Part shown: positions 17,167-27,593 of the stretch, one piece after another
How the letters are laid out: each line of letters begins with the position of its first letter
Position numbering within the stretch: position 1 is the first letter of the stretch
Assembly (NCBI GenBank): GCA_963839285.1
Contig: CAWIUN010000008.1
Location: 1-64,000 of the forward strand
Direction of reading: 5' to 3'
DNA length: 64,000 bases
Origin: DASSSQ01 sp963839285
GTDB lineage: Bacteria > Actinomycetota > Thermoleophilia > Gaiellales > Gaiellaceae
Program-made: the position numbers and the translations under genes
The notes under the pieces: generated by a model
What the model was told of the DNA's origin: nothing
What the model saw: the letters and a program-made list of their open reading frames with translations, nothing else
Databases searched by the model: none

Positions 17167-17760
17167 TCAGGGTGCAGCAGACGAGCCCGGCCAGCCCCCT
17201 GTGCGGCCCTTGTACGTGTCCTTGAAGAGGGCTCCCGGCGTGCGCACGAGGATCTTGAGATCGACAAGCGGAGAGCGGTGGTCGACGTACCAGAGGTCGA
17301 GCTCGATGCGATCCTGCCACGGCAGCGAGGCTCGGCCGTGGATTTGCGCCCAGCCGGTGAGCCCGGGCCGCACCTCGAGACGTCGCCGCTGCCTCTCATC
17401 GTACTGCTCGACCTGATAGCGCAACGTCGGACGGGGCCCGACCATGCTCATGTCGCCGCGGATGACGTTCCACAGTTGCGGCAGCTCGTCGAGCGAGACC
17501 TTGCGCAGCACTCGCCCCACCCTCGTTATTCTCGGATCGCCGCGGTCGACGGCAAGGCCTGCACCGATCTGCTCCGCACCCACGACCATCGTGCGCAGCT
17601 TGAGCAGCTCGAACTCGACGCCGTCCTTGCCGACCCGGCTCTGCCGGTAGAGAACCGGGCCGCGGTCCTCGAGCTTGACGGCGAGCGCGGCGGCGGCGAT
17701 CAGCGGGGAGCCGACGACGAGCCCGAGCCCGGCGAGCGCGATATCGACGCTCCGGTTCAC
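17167..17760 (-). CDS. Undecaprenyl-phosphate sugar phosphotransferase (WcaJ/PglC-type catalytic domain)
   Basis: 197 residues. One hydrophobic N-terminal segment (DIALAGLGLVVGSPLIAAAALAV) forms the re-entrant helix of monotopic phosphoglycosyl transferases. The signature follows: LYRQSRVGKDGVEFELLKLRTM, KVSLDELPQLWNVIRGDMSM, VGPRP, RPGLTGWAQIHGR. It transfers a sugar-1-phosphate to undecaprenyl phosphate at the inner leaflet, the first step of Wzy- or ABC-type assembly. It lacks the extra N-terminal helices of long WbaP/WcaJ forms. GTG start overlaps the GT2 upstream by GTGA. Intact. Confidence 0.85.
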   Translation of the reverse strand: MNRSVDIALAGLGLVVGSPLIAAAALAVKLEDRGPVLYRQSRVGKDGVEFELLKLRTMVVGAEQIGAGLAVDRGDPRITRVGRVLRKVSLDELPQLWNVIRGDMSMVGPRPTLRYQVEQYDERQRRRLEVRPGLTGWAQIHGRASLPWQDRIELDLWYVDHRSPLVDLKILVRTPGALFKDTYKGRTGGWPGSSAAP

Positions 17761-18847
17761 CGGGCAGCCTCCTCCGGCTGCCAGTGGGCCGGAACGCCGC
17801 GACGGAGGTAGTTCCAGAGCGCGACCACCGTTGCCCATGTCACCAGGAGGTAGTACCGGGGGAGCCCCACTCCGACGGCGGCCGCAAGGAGGAGGCCCAG
17901 TTGGATGCCGAGCACGACGGCGAACACCAGCCCGCGCCCCACCAGCGCGACCGAGGAGGCCAGGAGGAGCAGGTGGAGCAAACCGCTCGCGTAGCGCAGA
18001 TGTCGGTGCGACAACAGCGCAACCAGGTAGACGAACGGCTGTCCGCGGAGCATCCGTCCGGTGAGGACGATGAGCCAGCAGTGCTCGAACATCCGCACCT
18101 TCCGCCGGTACTCCGTCTGATTCGTCGGCGTCGGCTTCTCGAACGCGACCGCGTCAGGGTCGTAGACTGCGCGCCGGCCGCGCTGCACCAGGAGGTACGG
18201 GAGCGCGAGGTCGTGCCCGAACCGCGGGTCGACCTCGACGTAGTCCGCCGTCGGAGGGCGTAGATCGACCCGTTTCCTCCCGTTATCGATCCGAGCGCCG
18301 ACTCGGCCGCCCGCGTCGCCAGCTCGTAGCGCCAGTAGACGCCCTCCTGGTTCCCTCCGGCGACGCCCTCGAGCCGGAGACGCCCACACACGTAGGCGAC
18401 CTCCGGGTCGGCGAAGTTGCGCACGAGCTTGCGCAAGGCGTCGGGCGCCCAGACGGCGTTCGCGTCCGAGAACGCGACGATCTCGCCCGACGACTCTCGA
18501 ACGGCACGATCCTGTGCCGCGACCTTGCCGCCCCGGGAATTGCGAATCACACGCGCGCCGGCCGTGGCCGCGAGCTCTTCGGTCGAGTCTGTGGAGGCGT
18601 CCGACGAGACGACGATCTTCAGCCTGTCCTGAGGGTAGTCGAGCTGCCTCAGGTTCTCGATGCGGCGCACGATCACCGACTCCTCGTTGTATGCGGCGAT
18701 GACGACGGTCACCGTGGGCTCGGCGTCCGCCTGGGCGACGCGGCGGACGCGCAGCCGCGAGAGCGCCGCGACGGCGAGTGGGTAGAGAGCGTGCGTCCAG
18801 GCGAGGGCCGCGAGCGCAGCCCAGAAGAGCACTTCGACCGCGATCAC
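17757..18847 (-). CDS. Membrane GT2 glycosyltransferase (frameshifted near 18255)
   Basis: One N-terminal helix, then VTVVIAAYNEESVIVRRIEN, VSSDASTDSTEELAA, and FSDANAVWAPDALRKL (DxA metal site), up to GGNGSIYALRR. Continuing one base over is the acceptor half (VDPRFGHDLALPYLLVQRG, the E/D-D and Q/RxxRW-equivalent region). Three or four C-terminal helices then end at QPEEAAR. The full enzyme is about 363 residues. It lies between the initiating transferase and the GT4 gene, both joined by GTGA overlaps. It probably adds an early residue on the lipid carrier. One indel, most likely a sequence error. Confidence 0.75.
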
Positions 18848-20057
18848 GCGCCGACCAGCTCGTGGAGGAGCTGCCGGTAGCGCTCGATCGCGACGTTCCG
18901 ATCGGCCTCGGAGACCACGTAGGCACGCCCCTTGGCCCCCATCGCGTCGAGCTCGGGCCGCCGCGCGCGGAGGTCGCGGATCGCAGCTGCGAGCAAGTCC
19001 GGCCTGTCCGGCGGGACGACCACGCCGCAGCCGATCGTGCGAACGACCTCGGCGGTCTCGCTCTCCGCGTCGGCGGCGACCACGACCGGGCGACCGGCCG
19101 CCAGGATTCCGTACAGACGGCTCGGGACGATGTAGCCGGCCAACCCGCGGGAGAGCCCGACGTAGTGCAGGTCGGCCGAGGACAGCGACAGCGGCAGCAG
19201 CTCGCGCCGCTGGTACGGAATGAACTCCACCTTGTCGGCCTCGAGCAACCGCGCCAGCATCACGAGCTCGTCGTGGCGCGCACCGAACCCGGCGACGATC
19301 ACCCGCAGGTCGTCGAGATCGCGGAGGAATGTCGACGCGCGGACCAGGTTGTCGAGGCTCTGCGCATGCCCGACGTTGCCGGAGTGCATGACGACGAACC
19401 TGTCGACGAGCTTCCGCTTTCGCGCCCACGCGTTGTCCGCCGGCGCAGGGGTGATCGCAATGGTGTCGACCCAGTTCGGGATCACGCTCACGCGATCCGG
19501 CTTCGCCCCTTTCTCGAGTAGCCGCCGGCGCATCGTGCCGCCGATCGCGACAACGCGATCGGCCCGGCGCAGGTACGCGTTCACCAGGCGCCGCAGGAGG
19601 CCTACGACGACCGGGTTCTCGAGCCGCTTCAACTCGACGGCGATCTCCGGGAAGACGTCCATGGAGATCACGAGCAGGGGCACACGGTGACGCCGCGCGA
19701 GGACGAGCCCGATGTCGCCGATCATGGGTGGATCGGTCATGCAGAGGATCGCGTCGGGCCGCGCACCCGCAGCCCGTAGGCGAGCGCGTTCGCCAGGTAG
19801 GTGAGGTAGTTGGCCGCACGTGCGACGAGCTTCGAGCGCTCGAAGGACGTCGACGGGACTCGGACGATGGCGACGCCCTCACGCACCACCCGGCGCGGCT
19901 CGTCCTCGTGTCCACGGATGACACCCGTCACGACCTGGATCTCGAACTCGTCCGCGAGCGCTTCGCAGAGCTCGGTAAGCAGGTGTGCGGTCGCCTCGAC
20001 GCCCGGCCAGTAGTACTGGTTGAGCACGAGTAGGCGGCGTTTGCGAGGCCCGGGCAT
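18844..20057 (-). CDS. Family 4 glycosyltransferase (WbuB-like), frameshifted near 19757
   Basis: The N-terminal 100 residues (RLLVLNQYYWPGVEATAHLL, VVTGVIRGHEDEPRR) are read from ATG 20057. After VRGP the frame slips by one. The rest reads CMTDPPMIGDIGLVLARRH, VVAIGGTMRRRLLEKG, VIPNWVDTIAITP, VVMHSGNVGHAQSLDNLV, and YIVPSRLYGILAAGRPVVVA. This is a complete GT-B enzyme of about 404 residues resembling WbuB/WcaI-type GT4 enzymes. It is the first gene of the minus operon that continues through the initiating transferase. It is divergent from the plus-strand capsule operon, with 24 nt between starts. Confidence 0.75.
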
Positions 20058-20068
20058 CCGCCGAAGGC

Positions 20069-20074
20069 TAACGT
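20069..20074 (+). promoter_or_regulatory. Putative leaderless -10 box (TAACGT)
   Basis: TAACGT lies 7 nt before GTG 20082 in the 24-nt divergent gap. It would drive the plus-strand operon 20082-29279. Confidence 0.45.
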
Positions 20075-20081
20075 CTCTCGC

Positions 20082-21154
20082 GTGCCCCAAACTCAGCCGC
20101 TCCACGTCGTGGCGCAGGACCCCCGCTTCGGCGGTGGCGGCAGCGCGCAGGTCGACGCGTTTCTCATGGGCGCCCGCGAGCTGGGGCGTCTGCCGACCCT
20201 GCACTGGGTCGAGCACCCCACGCTCGCCGGGCGTCGACTCAACTGGATCGGGTCGAGGTCGTGCGCCAGGCCCGCGGCGCGACCCGTCTGGCGCGCCAGC
20301 TCGGCACAGGCGACCTTTGGGCCGTCACGACGATCGCAACGAACGCATATGCCGCCGCCCGCAGCGGCAGGACCTATCGCTGCTGGATCGGCACGTCGCT
20401 CGACGACGAATGGAGCGCCCGCTCCCGGGGGCTCGACCCGCCGCGACGGCTCGCCCAGCACCTGAACGCCCCCGTCCTGCGTCGCTTCGAGCGCCGCACG
20501 CTCCGCGGCGCCGAGCGTCTCTATCGACCTCACCTGCCAGCCGCGCGGCCGTGTCGGCCGCTGCCGGGGTGCCCGAGCACGCCGTGGGCATCCTGCCGAT
20601 TCCGGTCGACGTGGAGCGCTTCTCGCCGAACCAGACGTCGCTGGCGGCAGCGGCTCGGCGCACCGACGATCGTCTTCGTCGGCCGCGCGGACGATCCGCG
20701 GAAGAATCCGGCGCTCCTGCTCGAGGCGTGGCCGCTGATCCGCGCCCGGCGACCGCTGGCACGTACGCTCGTCGGCCGCCCTCCGGTTCGGCTGCCTGAC
20801 GGCGCGGAAGCACTCGGCGAGGTCGCGTCCGTCGCGGATGCGCTCCGGGACGCAACGCTCTTCGTGCTGCCGTCGTGGCAGGAGGGCTTCGGCGTGGCCG
20901 CCGCGGAGGCCCTTGCCGCAGGGGTACCGGTCGTGTCGACTCCCTGCGGTGGACCCGAAGAGCTGGTGAACGCCTCCGGCGGCGGTCGCGTCCTCGGAAG
21001 CTTCGCGCCGGACGAAGCCTCGCCGAGGTCGTGACGGAGCTCCCTCGGAGACGCTGATATCCTCTCGACGATGCGGAGCCGCGGCCGGGAGTACGTCGTC
21101 CGCGAGCACTCGACCGCTCGCTTCCGCGAGCTTCTCGCCGCTGCGCTCGAGTGA
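20082..21154 (+). pseudogene. Family 4 glycosyltransferase, broken by at least four frameshifts
   Basis: The start is VPQTQPLHVVAQDPRFGGGG. Pieces in alternating frames give WAVTTIATNAYAAARSGRTY, RLYATSPASRAAVSAAAGVP-like text, VGILPIPVDVERFSPN, and TIVFVGRADDPRKNPALLLE. GT4 C-terminal FVLPSWQEGFGVAAAEALAA and GVPVVSTPCGGPEELV follow, then REYVVREHSTARFRELLAAA. The order and spacing are those of one GT-B enzyme of about 357 residues. The stop TGA overlaps the next ATG, so operon structure is preserved. The breaks are probably sequence errors. First gene of the plus-strand operon. Confidence 0.65.
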
Positions 21155-22536
21155 TGCGATTTCTGTTCACGACGCTCCAGACGTACGAGACGGATTTCTA
21201 CGGCCGCGTGGGACGGAAGCTTGAACGTCGCGGCCACGAGACGGCGCACGTGAGCGTGTCGCGAGAGGCGGCGCGTTGCTCCGCGAGCAGGGACTGCACG
21301 CTCGCTGCCTGATGGATGTCGTCGCCGAGGGCGGGCAGCCGCCCTCGATCGATGCCGAGGTTGCACGGATCGAGGCCGCGTACCCGATTCCGCACATCCG
21401 CGACGTCTACTGGGCCGACCGGATCTGTGCGGGCCGCAGCGAGGACTTCTGCATCCGTCGCACCGTCGCGCACTTCCGCGCGCTCGAACGGATTTTCGAC
21501 GAGGAGAGGCCCGACGTCCTCGTTCCCGAGGTGGGGAACGAGACGCTGCGCCTCGTCACGCATCTGATCGGGCTCGAGCGCCCGGCACCCCCCGCCCCCT
21601 CCTGCTCTACACGATCTTTCCCGATCCGCTCCGGATCTCGATCGACACCCTCCACGAGCAAATGTCACGCAGGACGAGGTTCGCGAGCTGACGGAAGCGG
21701 AGGCGGCCGAGGTAGAGGCGTTCCGGAGAGCCTTCATCGCGCGCGCGGAGCCGATCCGCGAATACCGCCGCTGGCCCGTCAAATGGCGGCGCGCGATGCT
21801 CTTCGCGGGCCACGTCGCACGGAAGCGCGGAGAGGACGCCGACAACGAGTACCTGCGGCCCTGGAGCCTGCTCTGGACGAATGCGGCGGAGACGCTCCGC
21901 GCCGCTGCAGCGCGACCCTTCTACGACGACTCGCCGGAGCGGACGAGGCCCTACGTCTACTTCCCGCTCCACGTCACGGACGACTACAAGATCAAGAAGG
22001 TGATCCCGCACACCGCCGACCAGGCGTCCCTGGTCGAGCAGGTGGCGGACGCGCTGCCTCCGGGATACGACCTCGTCCTCAAAGAGCACCCGATGTCCGT
22101 CGGACGCAACTCGCTCGCGCTGCTGCGGCGACTGCGGTCACGGCCGAACATCCGCCTCGTCGAGCCGCACACCTCGACGCACGAGCTGATCCGGGGCGCG
22201 GAGGCGGTGGCCGTGATCAGCTCGACGGTGGGGCTCGAAGACGCCGCTTTACGAGAAGCCGGTGCTGACGCTCGGCCAGCCGTTCTGGTCCGGGTACGGG
22301 ATCACCGTCGACGTCGACTCGTTCCGCGAGTTGCGCGAGAAGCTTCAGGAGCTATTCGTCTTCCGCCCGTACCTAGAGCGGATCCGCCGGTTCCTGCATG
22401 CCTCGATGCATCGTTGTTCGCCCGGGGAAGCCGGTGCTCGTCGATCGTTCGGACGACATGGGAGGTCGCACTCGCCGGCTCGCTCGAGCAGGCGGCGGAG
22501 CGCGCCGTCGCCGAGCGGCGCCCGGTGCCCGGGTGA
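21154..22536 (+). pseudogene. Capsule polysaccharide glycosyltransferase (KpsC/KpsS-like), frameshifted
   Basis: Start MRFLFTTLQTYETDFYGRVG. Middle part: RPDVLVPEVGNETLRLVTH, then YVYFPLHVTDDYKIKKVIPH. The C-terminal part LVLKEHPMSVGRN, VEPHTSTHELIRGAEAVAVI, SSTVGLEDA and, after a slip, LYEKPVLTLGQPFWSGYGI is the diagnostic block of capsule synthesis transferases (PF05159 type), such as the Kdo transferases KpsC/KpsS that use CMP-sugars. About 460 residues with at least four indels. If the match is right, the convergent operon's NeuB/NeuA pair could provide its donor. Stop overlaps the HAD gene (GTGA). Confidence 0.65.
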
Positions 22537-23198
22537 TCGCGCTCCTCTGGGATGTCGACGGGACGCTGCTGACGACCGCGCGGGCCGGCGTCTTCGCGCT
22601 CGAGGAGGCGCTGCAGGAGGTCTGCGGCCTCCGCTTCGACCTACAGCAGCTGAAGAGCGCCGGGCTGACCGATGCCGAGGTGGCGCTGCTGGCGATGCGC
22701 GAGGCGGGAGTCGACGACGGCGAGGGGGGCGTCGACGACTTCCTGCGGGCGTACGAGCGGCGGCTGCCGGCGGCGCTGCACCGGCGCCGCGGGCACGTGC
22801 TGCCGGGTGTCCGCGAGGTTCTCGACGACCTCGCCGGCCGCGACGACGTGCGCTCGCTGCTCCTGACCGGGAACACGCCGGCGGGTGCACGGGCGAAGCT
22901 CTCCCACTACGACCTCGACGGCTACTTCCCCAACGGCGCGTTCTGCCTCGGGCCGGGCCGCGGGCGGAGATCGCATGGCGGGCAGTTGGGCTCCTGGACG
23001 GTGACTTTCCGGTCTACGTGATTGGCGACACACCGCACGACATCCGGGCCGCGCACGCGATCGGAGCCCGCGCGATCGCGCTTGCGACCGGTTCCTACGA
23101 CGCGGCGGAGCTGGCCAGGAACGGGCCCTGGACCCGTGCTCGAGGGCGTACCCGACCCGCCTTCCTTCCGGCGCTTGATCGGCGTTGACAGCCGCTAG
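22533..23198 (+). CDS. HAD-superfamily phosphatase (phosphoglycolate-phosphatase-like), two frameshifts
   Basis: Motif I LLWDVDGTLLTT is at the very N-terminus. A helical cap follows, then motif II SLLLTGNTPAGARAKL, and in a second frame motif III/IV YVIGDTPHDIRAAHAIGARA. A last slip near 23127 gives the usual HAD ending VLEGVPDPPSFRRLIG and TAG at 23196. Full length about 221 residues. Likely dephosphorylates a sugar phosphate intermediate of the nearby pathways. GTG start overlaps the preceding stop. Confidence 0.65.
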
Positions 23199-23201
23199 GC
23201 T
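23196..23201 (+). promoter_or_regulatory. Putative leaderless -10 box (TAGGCT) on a stop codon
   Basis: TAGGCT begins with the stop codon of the HAD gene and lies 6 nt before GTG 23208 of the methyltransferase gene. Confidence 0.4.
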
Positions 23202-23207
23202 GTGCGC

Positions 23208-23912
23208 GTGCAGACGCCGCAACGTCAGCCGTTCGACCACTTCCGCGACGCCGTCGACGGCTTCGAGACGGCGATTGCGGCACAGGCACCGGTCGAGCCG
23301 CACCATTACGACGACGACTACTTCGCCGCCGACTGGCGCGACGGGGACAACCGCTACGAGCTCGAGGCGAGACGGCGGATCGAAGGCCCGAACCCGCAGC
23401 TGATCAAGGATGTCTTCGCACCGCAACGCGTGCTCGACGTCGGTTGCGGCCCGGGCTTCCTGATGGTGTTGTTGCAGGAGCTCGGCATCGACGTGGATGG
23501 AGTCGACTTCAGCCCCTCGAGCCTCAGGTTGGCTCCCCCTGAGATCCGCGACCGCATCACCATCGGCGACGTGACGGAGCAGCACGTGCCCGAGGGGTCA
23601 TATGACCTCGTCGTCTGCCGCGAGGTGATCGAGCATCTGACGGTCTTGCAGGTCAGGAAGACAATCGAGCAACTCTGCCGCGCGAGCTCGCGCTACGTCT
23701 ACGTGACGACCCGCTTCCATCCGCAGCCGGCGAGCCTGCTCGACTTCACCACCGACTTCGCGACCGATCCGACACACGTGACCCTGCTCGCCAAGGATTT
23801 CCTGCGCACGCTGTTCGTTCTCGAGGGCTTCCGCAGCCGCCCCGATCTCGAGCAGCGACTCGATTGGGGCGGCAAGGGCCGCGTTCTCGTTTACGAGCGC
23901 TCGCAACAGTGA
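23208..23912 (+). CDS. Class I SAM-dependent methyltransferase
   Basis: 234 residues from GTG 23208; an alternative GTG at 23202 adds two residues. SAM motif I VLDVGCGPGFLMVLLQELG is at about residue 75. GVDFSPSSLRLAPPEI and the post-motif YDLVVCREVIEHLTVLQVRK follow. One of the few intact genes of the plus-strand operon. Target unknown; probably a sugar or a polysaccharide terminus. Its stop overlaps the next GTG. Confidence 0.75.
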   Translation: MQTPQRQPFDHFRDAVDGFETAIAAQAPVEPHHYDDDYFAADWRDGDNRYELEARRRIEGPNPQLIKDVFAPQRVLDVGCGPGFLMVLLQELGIDVDGVDFSPSSLRLAPPEIRDRITIGDVTEQHVPEGSYDLVVCREVIEHLTVLQVRKTIEQLCRASSRYVYVTTRFHPQPASLLDFTTDFATDPTHVTLLAKDFLRTLFVLEGFRSRPDLEQRLDWGGKGRVLVYERSQQ

Positions 23913-25555
23913 CGGCGCCACAGCTGCGCGAGGTGCCGCCGCGGCCCCTGCGCATCCTCTTCTCCTTGCTCCACTCAGGCTATCTCCGGCATTACGGCGA
24001 GCCGATCCGGATTCTCGGCCTCGCGCGGCCATACCGTCCACATCGCGCTCTCGCGACCGGAGAAGGATCCCGGCGACGACCTGCTCGCGAGGCGCTCGCG
24101 GCCGTGCTTCCCGAACGTCTCCTACGCGATCGCACCCGCGCGGCGGTACACCGACGGCTGGCGGCGGCTTGCCTGGCTCGTGCGCGGACTGATCTACCTT
24201 TCCCGGTACGGCGACCCTCGCTACTCGGACGCGACGGCGTTGAAGGTCAGCGGATGCGAAAGAAGGTGACGCTGCGCGTGGAGACCAGCAGGATGGACCC
24301 GTTCACGAAGCGGGCAACGCTGGCGCTGGTCGACCGGCTCGCGGCCACGCAGGATCTCGACGAGTGGGGCCGGCACATGCGGCTCTTCGCGCGCATCGAG
24401 GAGGCGATCCCGCCGAGCCGTCGCATCACGCGGTACCTCGAGCAGTTCGGGCCGGATGTCGTGCTCGCCTCGCCCGTCGTCGAGATCGCCTCGGCGCAGA
24501 TCGAGATCCTCAAAGAGCGCCGAGGAGCTCGGGATCCCGACGGGCGTCTGCATCGCGAGCTGGGACAACCTGACCAACAAAGGCTTGATCCGCCTGAAGC
24601 CGGACCGGGTCGTGGTCTGGAACGACATCCAGCGGACGGTCTTGCGGAGTTCCACGACATCGACCCGGACAGGGTCGTTCTGACGGGCGCCCAGAAGTTC
24701 GACAAGTGGTTCGGCCGGCAGCCGAGCACGACTCCGAGCGCCTTCCGCCTGTGGATCGGACTCGACGGTGATGAGCCGTATCTCCTCTACCTCTGCTCGT
24801 CACCGTTCATCGCGCCTGACGAGGTTTCGTTCGTGGAACGGTGGCTGGGGGCGATCAGGGCGGCTTCGCCCGAGGGGGGAACGGTCGGAGTGGTCGTCCT
24901 GCGAACCCCCAGAACGCCGACCAGTGGCAGAACGCCGACCTCTCGCGGTACGGGGACGTGGCGATCTGGCCGCGTGCGGGCGCGCAACCGGACGTGGGCG
25001 GAGCGATGGACGATTTCTACGACACGCTCTCCGGCAGCAGAGCCGTCGTCGGCATCAACACGAGCGCGCTGATCGAGGCGGGCATCGTCGGAAAGAGCGT
25101 GTACACCGTCGCCGACGACGAATTCAAGGGCACACAGGAGGGGACGCTTCACTTCCATTACCTGCTCGCCGAAAACGGCGGCTTCGTGTACATGGCTCCG
25201 TCGCTCGAGGAGCACGCGGCGCAGCTCTTGGAGGCATTCTCGAGCTTCGGACGTGGACCCGCAGAGCGCGCAGACACGGTCGTTCATCCGACGGTTCTGT
25301 CGCCCGCACGGGCTCGATGTCGCTGCGGCCCCGCTCGTCGCTGCGGCGATCGAGGGGCTCGCCGTCGCTCCGCGGACGGCTGCTCGGCGGGTCGGCGCCG
25401 ACGCGCGGCGGCTCCGGTTCGCGCTCTACCCTCTGGCAGCGCTGACGAGCCTTGCGGCCATGGTCGTGACTGCCTTCCGCTGGTCGCAGTTCATCTTCGC
25501 CGTCAAGGTGCTCCGACGCACGGACGGTATCGACGTGCCGGTCGAAGATGCATAG
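23909..25555 (+). pseudogene. GT-B-fold capsule glycosyl/glycerophosphotransferase-like protein, frameshifted
   Basis: N-terminus PLRILFSLLHSGYLRHYGEP then, after a slip, a GHTVHIAL-type Rossmann segment. Middle: YLEQFGPDVVLASPVVEIAS, GIPTGVCIASWDNLTNKGLI, LKPDRVVVWNDIQR, VVLTGAQKFDKWF. C-terminal: YLLYLCSSPFIAPDEVSFVE, PNPQNADQWQNADLSRYG, VGINTSALIEAGIVGKSVYT. These are the two halves of a GT-B protein resembling CDP-glycerol glycerophosphotransferases. One membrane segment lies near the end (LYPLAALTSLAAMVVTAF). At least five indels; about 548 codons in total. The exact family is uncertain. Confidence 0.55.
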
Positions 25556-26574
25556 GCCCGGGGGCCGGCGGGAGACATTCAGGAGACGTGCGGGCACCGC
25601 GGCACCCTCCTTCGTACGACGGCGGCTGAACCGGAGGGCGAGCACGCGCTCACTCGCGCGGCTGCAGGAGATCGCGGCGCGTCCAGCTTGTCCGCTCCTC
25701 GCCTCGCCTGGGGACGTCTGGAGGCGTGCTTCGTCCTCCGGGACCGGCTGCCACTGCTCGCGTGGCTCCGCGACCACGAAGGTCTCGACCCGGCCCGCGT
25801 GACGGTGCTCACGCGGGGAGGCGCCGGCGCCTGGTACGGCCGCGTCGCCTCCAGCACGCTCGACGTGCTCGATCTCCTGGAGCCGGCCGAGATCGCCGGC
25901 TGGCGTGCGCGGCGCGCCCGTCTCGGCAGCGAAAAGCAGGGCGAGATCGACCCGGAAGAGCGCGCGCTGCTCGAAGAGGTTGCCGCGGCGGCAGCCCTCG
26001 ATCAGCAGGAAGATTCTCCACCTGTCGCTCATGCACCCGGCCCTCGAACGCGGCCTGGGCCTACGGGGAAGACCCGGCCCTCCCGCTCGCGGCGCTTCGT
26101 TTCGAGCCGCTCCCGGCTGGAAGCCCCGCGGATCGGATCAGCGGCTTGCCGGAGTCCTACGTGGCGATGAAGGCCTATTTCAGTTCCTGCTTTCCCGACT
26201 CGGCACCGAACCGGCGGTTCCTGCGGGAGACCGTCGACCGCGTCCTCGAGCAGGCACCTGCAGTCGTCCTGCTGCGGAGCGCCGTGCGGGTCGACGAGCA
26301 TGAGGACGCGCTGATCGGCGGTGCGGAGGTCGTCGATGCCGGGCCCCTCCTCGACCCGCGCCGCAACCTCGCTCAGCAGACCGAAGTCGTCCGCGGCGCG
26401 TCCAGGCTCGTGACCACGTACGGGGGCTTCTCGTACCTCGGCCCGCTGCTCGACGTCCCGACCTCGTCCTTCTACTCCCACCGTACGTTCAATCCGGCCC
26501 ACGTCGAGTTCGCGGAACGCACCTTCGAGGGGCTGCACTACTCGCTCGCGCCCGTAGAGGAGTTCCGCCCGTGA
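25548..26574 (+). pseudogene. Unrecognised capsule-cluster protein, paralog 1 of 3, frameshifted
   Basis: About 342 codons over three frames. After a basic N-terminus (RRRLNRRASTRSLARLQEIA) come RDRLPLLAWLRDHEGLDPAR, VTVLTRGGAGAWYGRV, and LDVLDLLEPAEIAGWRARRA. Later blocks are YVAMKAYFSSCFPDSAPNRR, APAVVLLRSAVRVDEHEDAL, and VTTYGGFSYLGPLLDVPTS. The same block order occurs in the next gene, so the family is real despite the breaks. The layout (N-terminal Rossmann-like half, C-terminal TYGG-SYL loop) suggests a GT-B glycosyltransferase, but I do not recognise it. The ATG overlaps the preceding stop codon region. Confidence 0.5.
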
Positions 26575-27593
26575 CCGAGAGGGTCGTGCAGAAGCCGAAG
26601 AGGAAGCTTCCGTCGGCGACCGAGGTCGCCCGGGCCGAGGGTGGGGTGATGCTTTTGCTCGCCGCCGCTGCGGCCGACGACGGCTTGTCGTCGTGGGCCC
26701 CTGGCTGGCGGAGGTCGGCTTCGAGGTCCCGGATTGGATCCCGTTCCTCCGGCGCCTCGTCGAGCAGGGCCGTCTCGACCCGACACGAACCGTCGTCATC
26801 TCACGAGGCGGCGTCGGGGCCTGGTACGAGGGGATCTCGTCGCGTTACGTCGAGCTCTTCGACGTGGTAGGCGTCGAAGAGTTCCGTCGGCACACGGACG
26901 CACTCTGGGAAGCATCGGGCGGACGCAAGCAGGTTGCCCTCAGCCGCTGGGACGAGCTGTTGCTCGACGCGACGTTACCCAGCGAGTGGCGCGGCCGTCC
27001 GGTCGTGCACCCCTCGCACATGTACTCGGCTCTTCCGGCTCTGGTGGCGGAGCGCCCTTCCGCTCTCGCACGCGCTCGGGCTGACGAGCTTCCAACGCTG
27101 GACGCCACCGTCTCGACCCGGAGGTCGAGCAGCGGCTGCCGGAGGACTTCATCGCCGTGCGCTTCTACTTCCGGCCCTCCTTTCCGGATACGCCGGCGAA
27201 TCGCGAGCTGGTGCGAAGCGTCGTCGGCGGGATCGCCGACCACAGTCCCGTCGTGCTTCTCAACGCCGGACTCGAGATCGACGACCACTCCGACGTCGAC
27301 CCCGACTCGGATCGGGCCGTCCGACTCCTCGAGGGAACGAGCCCGGCGGAGAACCTGAAGATCCAAGGCGCTCGCGATCGCCCGCGCCCGCATGTTCGTC
27401 GGCACGTACGGCGGGCTCTCGTACCTCGCTCCCGCCTACGGGGTCGGCTCGGCCGCGTTCGCCACCGTGCCGTCGTCGTACAACCCGACGCATCTGTGGC
27501 TCCGCCCTGCACGCGGCAGCTGCGACCGGTGGGTGGTTGGCCGTTCTCGACCGACCGGCGGCCGCGCTCCTACCGGGGCTGGTCTCGACGTGA
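26571..27593 (+). pseudogene. Unrecognised capsule-cluster protein, paralog 2 of 3, frameshifted
   Basis: About 340 codons. It shares ordered blocks with the preceding gene: VPDWIPFLRRLVEQGRLDPT, TVVISRGGVGAWYEGISSRY, VRFYFRPSFPDTPANRELVR, SPVVLLNAGLEIDDHSDVD, MFVGTYGGLSYLAPAYGVGS. Conserved features across the pair are [ST]RGG[AV]GAWY, a [FC]FPD[ST]xxNR element, and TYGG[LF]SYL. At least four indels. Start is ATGA-type overlap at 26571; the stop overlaps the third paralog. Function unknown; probable glycosyltransferase. Confidence 0.5.
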